Assembly (NCBI RefSeq): GCF_901538265.1
Contig: NZ_LR593886.1
Location: 4,609,738 to 4,673,737, forward strand
DNA length: 64,000 nt
Direction of reading: 5' to 3'
From: Gemmata massiliana
GTDB lineage: Bacteria; Planctomycetota; Planctomycetia; Gemmatales; Gemmataceae
Shown here one piece after another: positions 35,567 to 44,727 of this stretch. Both the position numbers and the translations under genes were made by a program. Within the stretch, counting starts at the first letter, position 1, and the number at the start of each line of letters is the position of its first letter. The notes under the pieces were generated by a model. That model saw nothing but the letters and a program-made list of their open reading frames with translations, was not told where the DNA came from and did no database searches.

Positions 35567-36943
35567 CTACTCGATCACGAACGTAGCGAGCTTATCCAGG
35601 TTCACCTGATCGGGCGGGTAATCCTTGCGGGTCGGCATTCGGGGGTAGACTTCTGGGAACGCATAGCGACCCGAAGGCCATTCCAGCGGCCAATCGTCCG
35701 GCAATTCCGACGCGGTGAAGCGCTGCTCGCTGGTCGATGGCACCTTTCGGCCGTCCGCGCCACGAAGTGGCGTACCGACCAACACGCGCCCCCCGCCGGG
35801 TTCGGTGGGCAGTGCCTTCGTGGACACCACCGACGACACGTTAAAGAACTGGTGCTGCAACCCGTCGCGGTCGGTGGCGAAGCGCTCGACCATTCGGCGC
35901 GTGAGCAACTGCATTCGGTCGCGGTCGAGCGGGTGAACGAGGTCCAGTTTCGGCGCCACGAACGCGAGCCGCGTAATCCACCCCGGGCGCCACTGGTGCG
36001 GCAAGAACACCTTGCTCAACCCGCGCGCGACCGGACCGAAGAGTTTGTTTTCGCCGGGCGAGAGCACATCAAAGAGGTCGCGCACGATTTGCCGGTTGTC
36101 GTCGTACATGCCCACTCCGCCCGCGAGCAGCATCGTCACATCGACCAGCACGATGAGGGAGGTACACGAGCGGTACGCCGCGATCGTGGGTACCACCACC
36201 TGCTCGACGTACTGGTTGTAACGCGACGAAAACGACTCGAACAACTCGGTTCCGCCGCTCCGCAGGTCTGCAGGCAACGGGCCGAACTGGCTTTGCGCGT
36301 CGATGCCGCAGTGCCGGGCGGCGGCAAGGTCTTCGGGCGCGGCGGGGCGCGCGGGCTGTCCCTTCAGGTCGAGCAGGAACGTAGAGGGGGAAATGAGCGG
36401 CTTGAAGTTCAGAATGAGGTTCGCGAGTGCGAGGCGGTACGTCGAGAGCAACTCGGCCTCGGTCACACCGGGCTTCTTGATCGCGTCCAAAAACGGGGCC
36501 GTGCAGGTGCGGTAGGTGGAGTCGTTCACGAACAGGTTTAACATCCGCTCGGACCACGCGGCGAAGTCGCGCCCGAGCATCCCGGCATCGGCGATGCGCT
36601 CACCAGGCAGGTCGTACAGTTTCAGGAGGCAGTCACTGAAGGTCCAGTCCGAGCGCTCGAACTGGCAGACGAACTGGGCGCGGTCGGTCGTTTTCGACGG
36701 CCACCGACCGTAGTTCACGAGGGCGTCGCGGTGCCCGGAATAGTTGAACTGCGCCCACCCGCGATCGGGTTCTTTCACCGTGAACTTGCGCAGGTGGGTA
36801 CCGGGCTTTCCGAGTGGGAAGCGGTCCGGGTCGTGGTCTTGGAGGTGGTTAATGAGCGAGGTGAGTAGCACGGTTTTTCCGGCACTGTAAAGCCCGACCA
36901 CGCCGACGCGGGCCTCGGTCGTCTTCACGCGGAAGATGCTCAT
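35567..36943 (-). CDS. YcjX-like (DUF463) GTPase
   Basis: A 458-residue P-loop protein with Walker A GLYSAGKT at 17-24, followed by TVLLTSLINHLQDHDP, and a LYDLPGER block (G3-like DxPG). This is the YcjX/DUF463 family, whose enterobacterial members belong to the phage-shock stress regulon and are membrane-associated nucleotide-binding proteins. The usual YcjF partner is not next to it. The ATG at 36943 (MSIFRVKTTE) is preferred to a longer frame from 36970. Confidence 0.8.
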   Translation of the reverse strand: MSIFRVKTTEARVGVVGLYSAGKTVLLTSLINHLQDHDPDRFPLGKPGTHLRKFTVKEPDRGWAQFNYSGHRDALVNYGRWPSKTTDRAQFVCQFERSDWTFSDCLLKLYDLPGERIADAGMLGRDFAAWSERMLNLFVNDSTYRTCTAPFLDAIKKPGVTEAELLSTYRLALANLILNFKPLISPSTFLLDLKGQPARPAAPEDLAAARHCGIDAQSQFGPLPADLRSGGTELFESFSSRYNQYVEQVVVPTIAAYRSCTSLIVLVDVTMLLAGGVGMYDDNRQIVRDLFDVLSPGENKLFGPVARGLSKVFLPHQWRPGWITRLAFVAPKLDLVHPLDRDRMQLLTRRMVERFATDRDGLQHQFFNVSSVVSTKALPTEPGGGRVLVGTPLRGADGRKVPSTSEQRFTASELPDDWPLEWPSGRYAFPEVYPRMPTRKDYPPDQVNLDKLATFVIE

Positions 36944-37287
36944 GTGATTCGACCTCGTAACGCGCCGCAATTCGGGGGAGCAGCGAAACTCAATACCCCG
37001 GCTTCCTCATTTTTAGGGAAGAGTGCCGGTTCTTCATTGGGACCGCCCACGAAGGCTATTCGCTCGTAGTACACCAAACATTGTGGCGTTTCCGCGAGTG
37101 TCCGGTCCAAAAGTGTGACGGTTGGGTAGCACAATCGCGGTGCGGCGCTCAATCAGGGCCACCATCGAGCCAGTTTCATGACAAAGTGACTGCGATCGTA
37201 TTTTTCGGTCGAGATTGTAATGTTGCAGATTTGTGGGAATAATCGTTTCCCGGGTCGATACACAAAACACGAGTTGTTGAGGGGCGA
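36944..37287. other. Divergent intergenic region
   Basis: About 340 nt between the YcjX-like gene (minus) and a small membrane protein gene (plus). AT-rich stretches at 37190-37280 may hold the plus-strand promoter. Short open frames on both strands have no coding bias. No repeats seen. Confidence 0.4.
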
Positions 37288-37593
37288 ATGCTCGGGATCG
37301 TTATCGGTGCGGCGATTCTGGGGATCATCATTGCGGTTATGGAGCAAGGAGAGTTCCCCGGATGGGGAGCGATGGTCATTTGTGTGCTCGCCGGGGGCAT
37401 ACCCGCGGCTATCGTGAATGTGTTGCTCCCGCCGAAGTTGTTTTTCATCGCTCTGGCGGTCGGAGCCGTGTGCGCGGGATTTGCGATTTCTGCCACTTGC
37501 GGAATGAGCGTGAAGCGTTCCTGCATAGCGGCGGCGATCTATTTCGCGGCTCAGACCGTGATTTCACTACTGTTCAGTGCCATGTTCTCGTGA
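37288..37593 (+). CDS. Small four-helix membrane protein
   Basis: A 101-residue, strongly hydrophobic protein with three to four predicted membrane helices (MLGIVIGAAILGIIIAVM, MVICVLAGGIPAAIVNVLL, FFIALAVGAVCAGFAIS). The ATG at 37288 follows GAGGGGCGA, a good ribosome binding site. Family unknown. It is followed 25 nt later by the VOC gene, so co-transcription is likely. Confidence 0.65.
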   Translation: MLGIVIGAAILGIIIAVMEQGEFPGWGAMVICVLAGGIPAAIVNVLLPPKLFFIALAVGAVCAGFAISATCGMSVKRSCIAAAIYFAAQTVISLLFSAMFS

Positions 37594-37618
37594 TCCGCGG
37601 TGTTGCGAGGTGCGTGCG

Positions 37619-38029
37619 ATGTCGGGCTTGAATGTAACCCAACTCGACCACTGTTCCGTGCTCATCACGGACTTGGCGAAGGCACGGGCGTTCTACGCGG
37701 GCGTGCTGGGGTTGAAGGAGATCCCGAAACCGAAGACGTTCGATTTCGTCGCGTTGTGGTTCCAGCTCGGCGACGGTCAAACGCTGCACCTCTTGCAGAA
37801 GTCGGCCCCCGACACGCGAAGCCCGCGGCACTTCGCGCTTCGCGTGCCGGACATCGGGCAAGCCCGCGAGCACTTCCGTGGACACAAAATTGACATTCAG
37901 GAAACCGGACCGATTCCGCACTGCGACCGGTTCTTCGTGAGCGATCCGGACGGAAACCGGATCGAAATCATTCAATGGATTGAATATTACGATCCGGCAA
38001 TAAGTGGCGCCGGACAATTCGACACATAA
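37619..38029 (+). CDS. VOC (glyoxalase/bleomycin resistance) family protein
   Basis: A 136-residue protein made of one VOC double repeat: QLDHCSVLITDLAKARAFY at the start and FFVSDPDGNRIEIIQWIEYY at the end. His11, His70 (RHFALRV) and the C-terminal Glu are the expected metal ligands. VOC proteins include glyoxalases, dioxygenases and drug-binding proteins; the sequence does not tell which. The ATG at 37619 has GAGG upstream; a longer frame from 37577 is out of keeping with the family N-terminus. Confidence 0.88.
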   Translation: MSGLNVTQLDHCSVLITDLAKARAFYAGVLGLKEIPKPKTFDFVALWFQLGDGQTLHLLQKSAPDTRSPRHFALRVPDIGQAREHFRGHKIDIQETGPIPHCDRFFVSDPDGNRIEIIQWIEYYDPAISGAGQFDT

Positions 38030-38232
38030 GCGATCTCTGTTCGAGTTTCCGCGGATGGCGTGGCGGATCGGATTAATCGTCCCCTTTGTTTTTGTGTCGA
38101 GGGCATTTAGTTTGCTTTTTCCTCACGAGCGCCCCGCTCACATGAGTGAATCCGACCAAAGATTCCGAGCGATAACTGAATTCTTTACCCGGTAATGAAT
38201 CCAGCGATCGCAGTTGGGAAGGGAACTGCGCA

Positions 38233-38439
38233 ATGGTGGCACCATTCGTGCGCGATCGCATGGCTGAAGAGATCAAAATGACGTGTGTTTGCTGTCACTG
38301 CCGGCGCGAGCGAATGACCGCGGACGAATGGCGCGACCGCGTTCCTGTGGCCGGAGAGCGCCTCACTCACGGTATCTGCCCGGCGTGCTTGTACGAACTT
38401 TATCCCGACCTCGCTCCGCTCGTCCGCCCGCGGAGCTGA
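38233..38439 (+). CDS. Small zinc-ribbon protein
   Basis: A 68-residue protein (shorter if it starts at 38260 or 38278) with CVCCHCRRERM and LTHGICPACLYELYPDL, two Cys pairs forming a probable zinc site. The motif resembles the cysteine-rich tail found on some two-component and PAS proteins (C-x-C-K...SHGICPxC). Here it stands alone. Function unknown. Confidence 0.6.
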   Translation: MVAPFVRDRMAEEIKMTCVCCHCRRERMTADEWRDRVPVAGERLTHGICPACLYELYPDLAPLVRPRS

Positions 38440-38460
38440 TCGGCATCAACTTCGTACCGC

Positions 38461-40521
38461 TCACATAAACTCGGCCGTGATTCGGTCGAGATCGAATGGT
38501 GTAAGTCCCTGATCGACCGCGAACACCGTTTGTGCGGAACTTGCGGTCGCCACTTCTTCCCCGCGAGCGCGAACGTGCAATGCGAATAACGTGTGCAGGT
38601 CCGTTTTGCGGAGTTGCGTCACCGCGCGCAGCACGAGCGAAACGCCACTCAGGTTATTGTGAACGTTGTTCGCGAACCGAGGGTGACCCTTCAGTGCGAT
38701 ATCGGCCCAGACGACCTCGCGGTTCGTGATATCGAAAATCGCGGGCAGGCAGATCTGCGTGTCCGACGCGATGTCGACCTTGTCCACCACCGTTTTCGGC
38801 TCAAACACTTCCCCGGAACTCGCCCGGGTGCGAGCCATCCACCCGGCAAAACACTCTGGCAGGTCGCAGTACGGTTGCTGCGTGAAGCTGTTCAGGCTCA
38901 TCACGATGTAGCGCACCCGGTTCTCCGCGCAGCGCGCGAGATCGACGTCAATGAACTCGGCCGCGCCGTTCGGGGCGTCCGTGATGTCGCCGCTGTGGTG
39001 CGCCCCGAAGTTCTTCAGGTTGTAGTACGCGAGCGTGTCAACGTACTGGTACTTCGTGTCGTACATCGCCGCAGAAAGGTCCACGTCCGCGCGCGACTTG
39101 CCGTTCTTCCACCACACGAAGAACCGGAGCGTGGAACATTCCGGGAGCGACAACCGGCTCCCGCGAACGAGCGTGCGCAGGGCCTTCGCCGCCGACCGCT
39201 GTGCAAACGGCACGAGATAGTTCTTCAACCGCGGATCGAGGTAACACGTTCCGAGCGGCGCGAGTTGGGCGAATCGCTCAACGAGTACACGCTCGCAGAT
39301 CGCTACGACCGAGTCCGCGACCTCCTCGGGCAGTTTCGGGAGCGGGGTTTTCGTGGCGAACAGGTTGCCGATCTCGCCCTTCGGAAAGAACGTGCGCAGC
39401 TTGCCCGGTTCGTTCCGGTGGCGAAAGTGCGTCATGACCTGCAACAGTACGGGCGTCGAAACTTTCTCCGCGCGCTCCGAGAATCGCTCCACGATGGTTT
39501 GCGCGCTCGGATCGAGGCGCGCGAGGTGATCCAACCGCCGGGCCAGTTTGCCGGGGCGCGTCGCGAGTAGCGTCAATACGGCGCGGGTGTCGCGCTTGGT
39601 AAGGTTCGTTTCGACCGCGCTGTTAAACGTCTCGAACTTGCGGTCGTTGCGCAGAACATCGAACGCGGCCGCGGTTTTGGGGAAGCGCTCCGCGTACTCG
39701 CCGGGGTGGAGCCGTTCGCCGAGCCGAATCCACCGCGGCTTCCAGCGCAGCATATCTTCGGTGCGGCTCTCAGCGCGTTCGATCCACCCGAGCAACAGGG
39801 CGCGTTCCTTTCGGCGGAGTTTGCCGAACTTGCCTGCGGTCGCAAGTGAAACATCCCCGTCGCTGAGTGCCACCGCGAGACGCAGAACGTCGGTCGCGGT
39901 TTTTACGTGCGCGTCGAGCACCGGCGAGATTTCGGGCGCGTTCCGGATCAGTTCCGCGCCGAGGTATGCGAGGTTCTCCTTGCACGGAATTAGTTCGGGC
40001 AATAGCCGTCGGATGCTATCGCGGTACTGGGCCACGAACCACTTCACATCGTCTTTGTCCTGCGGCGAAAACGGTGACTTCGACTTCGCCAACAGGGTGA
40101 AGATCGACTCGAAGTCGTCTTTGGTACCGAGATCAATGATGCGGTACTTCGGCTGTTCGTTCAGCTCGGGCCGCTCGGCCGACTCGTATTCCGGGCGGAA
40201 GCCGGTCCAGTAGTGCATTATCGCGTTGAAGTAGAGCGCCGCTTCGCTCATCTCCATGACCTGCGCTGGGAAGTTCGGGTAGAACGGTTTGAACTTTCGG
40301 TGGGCGCCGACCAGAACCTGGAGTTCCTTCACTAGTCGCTGGTAGAAGGAATCGACTTTGAGTGGGTCGAGGGCCTTCAGGTGCTCAATGACGCGCTCCG
40401 AGAGCAGAAACCCGAGGCTCTCGATGTTCTTCTGGAGTGCGGCGAGAACATTGACGGGCGTGCTCCCGGTGCCGTCCGGGAGGATCACTTTCGCGCGCCG
40501 ACGGAGGTAGATGGGATTCAT
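38461..40521 (-). CDS. Large protein with C-terminal TerD-like domain
   Basis: About 686 residues. The C-terminal ~200 residues look TerD-like: DVDLSAAMYD near 490, then HHSGDITDAPNGAAEFIDVD and a FAGWMARTRA block, in the order of the TerD calcium-binding stress fold. The N-terminal ~450 residues are helical (MNPIYLRRRAKVILPDGTG) and recall the MXAN_6230/SCO0854-type proteins of ter-like clusters, from memory. No other ter gene (terB, terC, terY) is near. The ATG at 40521 is chosen because the conserved LRRR opening follows it; no Shine-Dalgarno. Confidence 0.7.
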   Translation of the reverse strand: MNPIYLRRRAKVILPDGTGSTPVNVLAALQKNIESLGFLLSERVIEHLKALDPLKVDSFYQRLVKELQVLVGAHRKFKPFYPNFPAQVMEMSEAALYFNAIMHYWTGFRPEYESAERPELNEQPKYRIIDLGTKDDFESIFTLLAKSKSPFSPQDKDDVKWFVAQYRDSIRRLLPELIPCKENLAYLGAELIRNAPEISPVLDAHVKTATDVLRLAVALSDGDVSLATAGKFGKLRRKERALLLGWIERAESRTEDMLRWKPRWIRLGERLHPGEYAERFPKTAAAFDVLRNDRKFETFNSAVETNLTKRDTRAVLTLLATRPGKLARRLDHLARLDPSAQTIVERFSERAEKVSTPVLLQVMTHFRHRNEPGKLRTFFPKGEIGNLFATKTPLPKLPEEVADSVVAICERVLVERFAQLAPLGTCYLDPRLKNYLVPFAQRSAAKALRTLVRGSRLSLPECSTLRFFVWWKNGKSRADVDLSAAMYDTKYQYVDTLAYYNLKNFGAHHSGDITDAPNGAAEFIDVDLARCAENRVRYIVMSLNSFTQQPYCDLPECFAGWMARTRASSGEVFEPKTVVDKVDIASDTQICLPAIFDITNREVVWADIALKGHPRFANNVHNNLSGVSLVLRAVTQLRKTDLHTLFALHVRARGEEVATASSAQTVFAVDQGLTPFDLDRITAEFM

Positions 40522-40780
40522 GGGTATCCATGAAAGTGGCGCGCCGGCGAACAACGAGGTCGCCGGCGCGCCAAGAAGAGGCGGAAAGCGAAGACCCTAA
40601 AGCTGGAATGTGTAGAAGGAAGGATCTTCAGAGCCGCCGAAAGAACATTACCGCTCCTCTCAATGGTCCACAAGAACCCAAATCACGAAACACGCGCCCG
40701 ACACAATTTCGCCGAATTGGTTCACGACTACCGCGCGATTTGCGACCTGCTACAATGAGAACTGAACGCGAGGACACGTC

Positions 40781-42127
40781 ATGATCGAAGACCCGATTCC
40801 GCCCGTCAGCGAGCAAACGCCGGACCCGCGCGACCCGGCCGCGAAGGTCCGCGAGTTCCCCACCACATCAGGCGTGTACCTGATGAAGGACGCGGGCGGG
40901 AACGTGATTTACGTGGGCAAAGCCAAAAACCTGCGCGGCCGTGCCTCGTCGTATTTCAGCAAAGAAGCCCTGAACGATGCCCGCATCCGCGACTGGATGC
41001 CGCTCGTGAAGGACGTGGACTTCATCGAGACGACGGACGCGATTCAGGCCGTATTCACTGAAGCGCGGATGATTAAAGACCTGCGCCCGAAGTTCAACAA
41101 GGATCTCAAGGACGACAAGACGTTTCCGTACTTACAGATCCGCACACGCGAAGAGTTCCCGCGGGTCGAGATCACGCGCAAACCGCGGCGCAAGGGCGTG
41201 AGGCTGTACGGACCGTTCACGAGCACGAAGCCGTTGCGGATCGCAATGGACGTGCTCCAGCGGTTGCTCCAGTTCCGCACGTGCTCGCTCGACATCAAGA
41301 CCGGCGAGGACCGGTGGAAGTGGTTCCGCCCCTGTCTGTTGCACAGCATCCGGCGCTGCACGGCGCCGTGTAACTTGCGCGTGTCGCGCGAGGACTACCG
41401 CGCGCAGATCAAGAAACTCATTTTCATCCTCGAAGGCAAAACCGCGAAGCTCGTGCGCCGCATGGAGCGCGAGATGATCGCCGCGAGCGAGGAGCTGAAC
41501 TTCGAGAAGGCCCGGCGCATTCGCGACGAGATCGCAGCGATTCAGAAACTCGACATGCGCGGCGACGCGAGCAAAGACGTGCAGCCGGAAGTGTTCCCCA
41601 TCGACCCGAAAAAGGGACTAATCGGGCTGAAGAAGGTGCTCGGGTTAGCAAACACCCCGCGCACGATCGAGGGCATGGACATCGCCCACCTCAGCGGACA
41701 GGATACGGTCGCGTCGCTGGTGTCGTTCCTGGACGGGGTGCCGTTCAAACCCGGTTACCGGCGCTTCAAAATCAAGTCGGTGGAGGGCGTGGACGATTTC
41801 GCCAGCATGCGCGAAGTGGTCACGCGGCGCTTCCGGCGGCTACGCGACGAGGACGAGGTGTTCCCCGACATCCTGCTTATTGACGGCGGGAAGGGGCAAC
41901 TCAACGCTGCGATCGATGCGTTCCAGACGCTCGGCATTACGCCGCCGTGCCTCATTTCCCTGGCCAAACAGGAAGAAGAGATCTTCCGCCCCGGCGCCGA
42001 AGAATCGATCAAGCTCAGCAAGCACTCCGCCGCGCTACGGCTACTCCAGTACGTTCGCGACGAATCCCACCGTTTCGCACAGCACTACCACCACATGCTC
42101 CGGCGGAAGCGGTTCACGGAAGATTGA
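40781..42127 (+). CDS. uvrC: Short UvrC-like excinuclease subunit lacking the C-terminal HhH domain
   Basis: A 448-residue protein with the GIY-YIG nuclease (FPTTSGVYLMKDAGGNVIYV near 28-47), a UVR motif (ELNFEKARRIRDEIAAIQKL near 235) and the RNase H-like second nuclease (EGMDIAHLSGQDTVAS near 300; PDILLIDGGKGQL near 365). UvrC makes both incisions in nucleotide excision repair. Usual length is about 600; here the region between the UVR motif and the second nuclease is shortened and the protein stops right after RDESHRFAQHYHHMLRRKRF, where the (HhH)2 domain should begin. The ATG at 40781 follows GAGG. Confidence 0.88.
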   Translation: MIEDPIPPVSEQTPDPRDPAAKVREFPTTSGVYLMKDAGGNVIYVGKAKNLRGRASSYFSKEALNDARIRDWMPLVKDVDFIETTDAIQAVFTEARMIKDLRPKFNKDLKDDKTFPYLQIRTREEFPRVEITRKPRRKGVRLYGPFTSTKPLRIAMDVLQRLLQFRTCSLDIKTGEDRWKWFRPCLLHSIRRCTAPCNLRVSREDYRAQIKKLIFILEGKTAKLVRRMEREMIAASEELNFEKARRIRDEIAAIQKLDMRGDASKDVQPEVFPIDPKKGLIGLKKVLGLANTPRTIEGMDIAHLSGQDTVASLVSFLDGVPFKPGYRRFKIKSVEGVDDFASMREVVTRRFRRLRDEDEVFPDILLIDGGKGQLNAAIDAFQTLGITPPCLISLAKQEEEIFRPGAEESIKLSKHSAALRLLQYVRDESHRFAQHYHHMLRRKRFTED

Positions 42128-42137
42128 TGCCGGTCGG

Positions 42138-42656
42138 TCACGCCCCGGTAGCGCGCTCGAAGCACCACGCGAACAGCAGATCCCATTCGAGATGCTGAAC
42201 GCGCTTCGCGGTTTCCTCGTCCGCGTGACCGGTCCCGCGAACACGCTCGCAGAAGTCCACGAACGCTTCCGCTGTGGTGAACGTGTATCCCACCTTCGGC
42301 GTGTGTTCGCGGAGCTGATCCAGCACGGAGTGTGGTCCGACCCGGCGCCACCAATACTTGCTGTTCCAGGCGTCCGGTTCACGGCGGTGCATGATCGCGT
42401 GCCAGAAGCTTCCCGCAGGCGTGTGGATGTTCTGGCTGATGTCGTGTGACTCGTCCAGGAAGTTGAACGCGATCCACAACCCGGACCGGCACGCGGCGGC
42501 CATGTCCCGGTCTACGACGCGACCGAACACGTCGTCGTTGAGGGCCGCGAGTTGCCCTCGAACGGTTTGGTCGGGGGTGCCGGGGCCGAGGGGCACAACA
42601 GAACGGGCCTCGAGTAAATCGGCAATAACCGCCGGGTACGCTGAAGGGGTGAGCAC
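42138..42656 (-). CDS. Hypothetical protein
   Basis: About 172 residues from a GTG. It contains conserved-looking aromatic/acidic blocks (FLDESHDISQNIHTPAGSFW and WNSKYWWRRVG) that suggest a small enzyme or binding protein, but I do not recognise a family. The His/Asp/Glu content could support metal binding. It converges with uvrC with 10 nt between and lies 59 nt downstream of the sigma-peptidase fusion gene, so it may be co-transcribed with it. Confidence 0.6.
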   Translation of the reverse strand: MLTPSAYPAVIADLLEARSVVPLGPGTPDQTVRGQLAALNDDVFGRVVDRDMAAACRSGLWIAFNFLDESHDISQNIHTPAGSFWHAIMHRREPDAWNSKYWWRRVGPHSVLDQLREHTPKVGYTFTTAEAFVDFCERVRGTGHADEETAKRVQHLEWDLLFAWCFERATGA

Positions 42657-42715
42657 CTGGGTTCCTCTAGTAGTGGCACTGCCACCCTACGAAATTCGCC
42701 TAGGTGTTCCCAGCG

Positions 42716-44485
42716 CTACCAGCCCCTTGGCAGCGGTAACTCCGTTGGCGGAATCTGGTGCAACGAATCCGGCTTCGGGTTTGTTGCGCGGGGGTTCGAG
42801 TCCGGTGGTTGTTGAAGCGCGCTGATCGGCTTCTTCAACCACTCCAACCACGCTTCCTCCAAATCGTCGATCGACTCGAATCCGTAGACCTCTTTGGCGG
42901 CCTTGTCCCACGACTCGACAGTGTTCCCCTGGGTGCCCACATGCAGGAAGGTCAAGAGCCGGCGGCGCCCTTCGTTATCCGCGTTCTTTTTAAACAGATC
43001 GCCGAGCATTGGGACGTCCTTGAGCACTGGCACCCCTTTTGTCTGCCCGGCCAGGAACCGGGTCAGTGAGTGCCCTTGAGCGTAAAGGACGATCATGTCT
43101 TTGGGATACTCGGTCATGCGGACGAGTACGCGGAGCCGAATTCCGCGCCCGGCGTTGAGCAGTTCGCGAACGCGGACGTCGTGGTTGAACTGCTCGGTCG
43201 CGGATTCTGCCAGCAGCGACAACCCCTCGTCCGCCCACCGCGGAAGCGGTTTGCCGAAGAATGACGCCAAAACAGTGTGCGTTACTTCGTGTGGAAGTGC
43301 ATTGGTCATTACGACCAAGAATTCCCCACTTAGGGTCATTTCCATCGATGTGACAGTCGGCACTTCGTTCGCGCCGTTCCCGAATGTGAAGGTGGTTGCT
43401 CCGCCACTGGCTTGTCCCAAAGCGAACCGAATGACACACGGTTTCGACCACGCCGGCAGTTCCTTGCCGAGCCAATGGAGCGCGAGCACGCGCCGCTGGT
43501 GTTCAGCCTCGGCCGCGATCGCCCGGGCTATGACCGGTGTTTGCGCGTGAACCACGAAGTTGGCAGTGTGTACGTCCGCCTGTGGCACGTAGCCCTTACC
43601 GAGCGACGAAGGGACCAGCGCGGGCGGTGGTTCGATCCGCAGAGGGGGTTGTACGGCCGGATCAACGGGTTTGAGCGGGTCTTGGGACCACACAACCCCA
43701 AAACACACGAGAGCGCCCGCGGCGGTCGCCACGAGTGCGGGTAGTTTGAACCGGGCCATATCGTTCACGACTCCTTTCGCGGCGACGGTTGCGACCGTGG
43801 TAGGTGCTCCGCCGGCCAGGAACTGAAACACATTCGACACCGTTCGACGTGCAATCTCGGGTTCAACGGCGGTGATTGCTTCCCCAACGCCCGCGACGAG
43901 TGCGGTCGCGACCGTCGGAATGACCCCGCGTCGTTCGAGCCGGGCGCGGAGGAGTTCCTTCGCCCGGTCCAGTCGGCGCCGCAACGTGCGCACGCTGCCG
44001 CCGAGGTCGGCCGCAGCCTGTGCGTGGGTCCGCCCGCGGATCAGGCACAGCACGACAGGAGCACGCAGACCGTCCGGGAGCTGAGTAAGTTCGTCGTCCA
44101 GGATGGCTGCGAGTTCGCGTGTGTCGGGCAGGGGATTGGCCGCTTCGGGCTGGCCCGCAGCCTGTTCGTGACCCGCTCGGCTGCGCTCCGAGTTGCGCAT
44201 TTGTCGGGCGACACGGCCCGTGACACCCACGAGCCAACTCCCAATCGCGCCGGGCTTGCGGACCCGCTCTGGGCGGCACGCGAGAACGAGGAAAACGGCC
44301 TGAAATGCGTCGTCGGCGTGTGCAGGGACTAACCGGCGGCAAACGCGTTGGACTACGGGACCGTGCCGGCGCACAAGTTCGGCGAAGGCGCCTTCGTCTC
44401 GGTTCGTGGTGAACCGGGTGAGGAGATCGGCGTCCGATGCGATGACTTCCGCAGCCGGGCAGAGCTTGAGTATCGAAACGGGCAT
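42716..44485 (-). CDS. ECF sigma factor fused to membrane helix and HExxH metallopeptidase-like domain
   Basis: A 589-residue fusion. Residues 1-185 are an ECF sigma factor: region 2 (FAELVRRHGPVVQRVCRRL, ADDAFQAVFLVLA) and region 4 (RTHAQAAADLGGSVRTLRRR). A membrane helix (LPALVATAAGALVCFGVVW) lies near 248-266. The outer part contains HEVTH at 399-403 with WADEGLSLLAE downstream, the gluzincin pattern of DUF1570/peptidase-MA-like domains. The stretch VPVLKDVPMLGDLF near 490 resembles a secretin C-terminal signature. So a transcription factor and a periplasmic protease-like sensor are on one chain. ECF factors with long C-terminal extensions are typical of planctomycetes. Confidence 0.88.
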   Translation of the reverse strand: MPVSILKLCPAAEVIASDADLLTRFTTNRDEGAFAELVRRHGPVVQRVCRRLVPAHADDAFQAVFLVLACRPERVRKPGAIGSWLVGVTGRVARQMRNSERSRAGHEQAAGQPEAANPLPDTRELAAILDDELTQLPDGLRAPVVLCLIRGRTHAQAAADLGGSVRTLRRRLDRAKELLRARLERRGVIPTVATALVAGVGEAITAVEPEIARRTVSNVFQFLAGGAPTTVATVAAKGVVNDMARFKLPALVATAAGALVCFGVVWSQDPLKPVDPAVQPPLRIEPPPALVPSSLGKGYVPQADVHTANFVVHAQTPVIARAIAAEAEHQRRVLALHWLGKELPAWSKPCVIRFALGQASGGATTFTFGNGANEVPTVTSMEMTLSGEFLVVMTNALPHEVTHTVLASFFGKPLPRWADEGLSLLAESATEQFNHDVRVRELLNAGRGIRLRVLVRMTEYPKDMIVLYAQGHSLTRFLAGQTKGVPVLKDVPMLGDLFKKNADNEGRRRLLTFLHVGTQGNTVESWDKAAKEVYGFESIDDLEEAWLEWLKKPISALQQPPDSNPRATNPKPDSLHQIPPTELPLPRGW

Positions 44486-44727
44486 CCGTGGCCCTCACGA
44501 GTCGCGAGCTACCTTTCACCCGTTTAGTGTGGTCTCGCGCCGGTGGGTGGCCAACTTTATTCGGAACGAGCGGATTTGGTGGCTCCTATTGCCCATCCAA
44601 ACCAACTTAACGGATCGGAAAAATCACTTAACTCGTGCGGCGCCGGTTGGCGCACTCGGAACGCGCCCGCACAATAGTCGGAAAATAACCACGCCACGGA
44701 CCGGCCCCACCCACGCGGAGGCCCGCC

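Noticed and set aside
38004-38195. 63-codon frame with a hydrophobic segment after the VOC gene
   Set aside because: It overlaps the VOC 3' end, has no ribosome binding site and weak codon bias.
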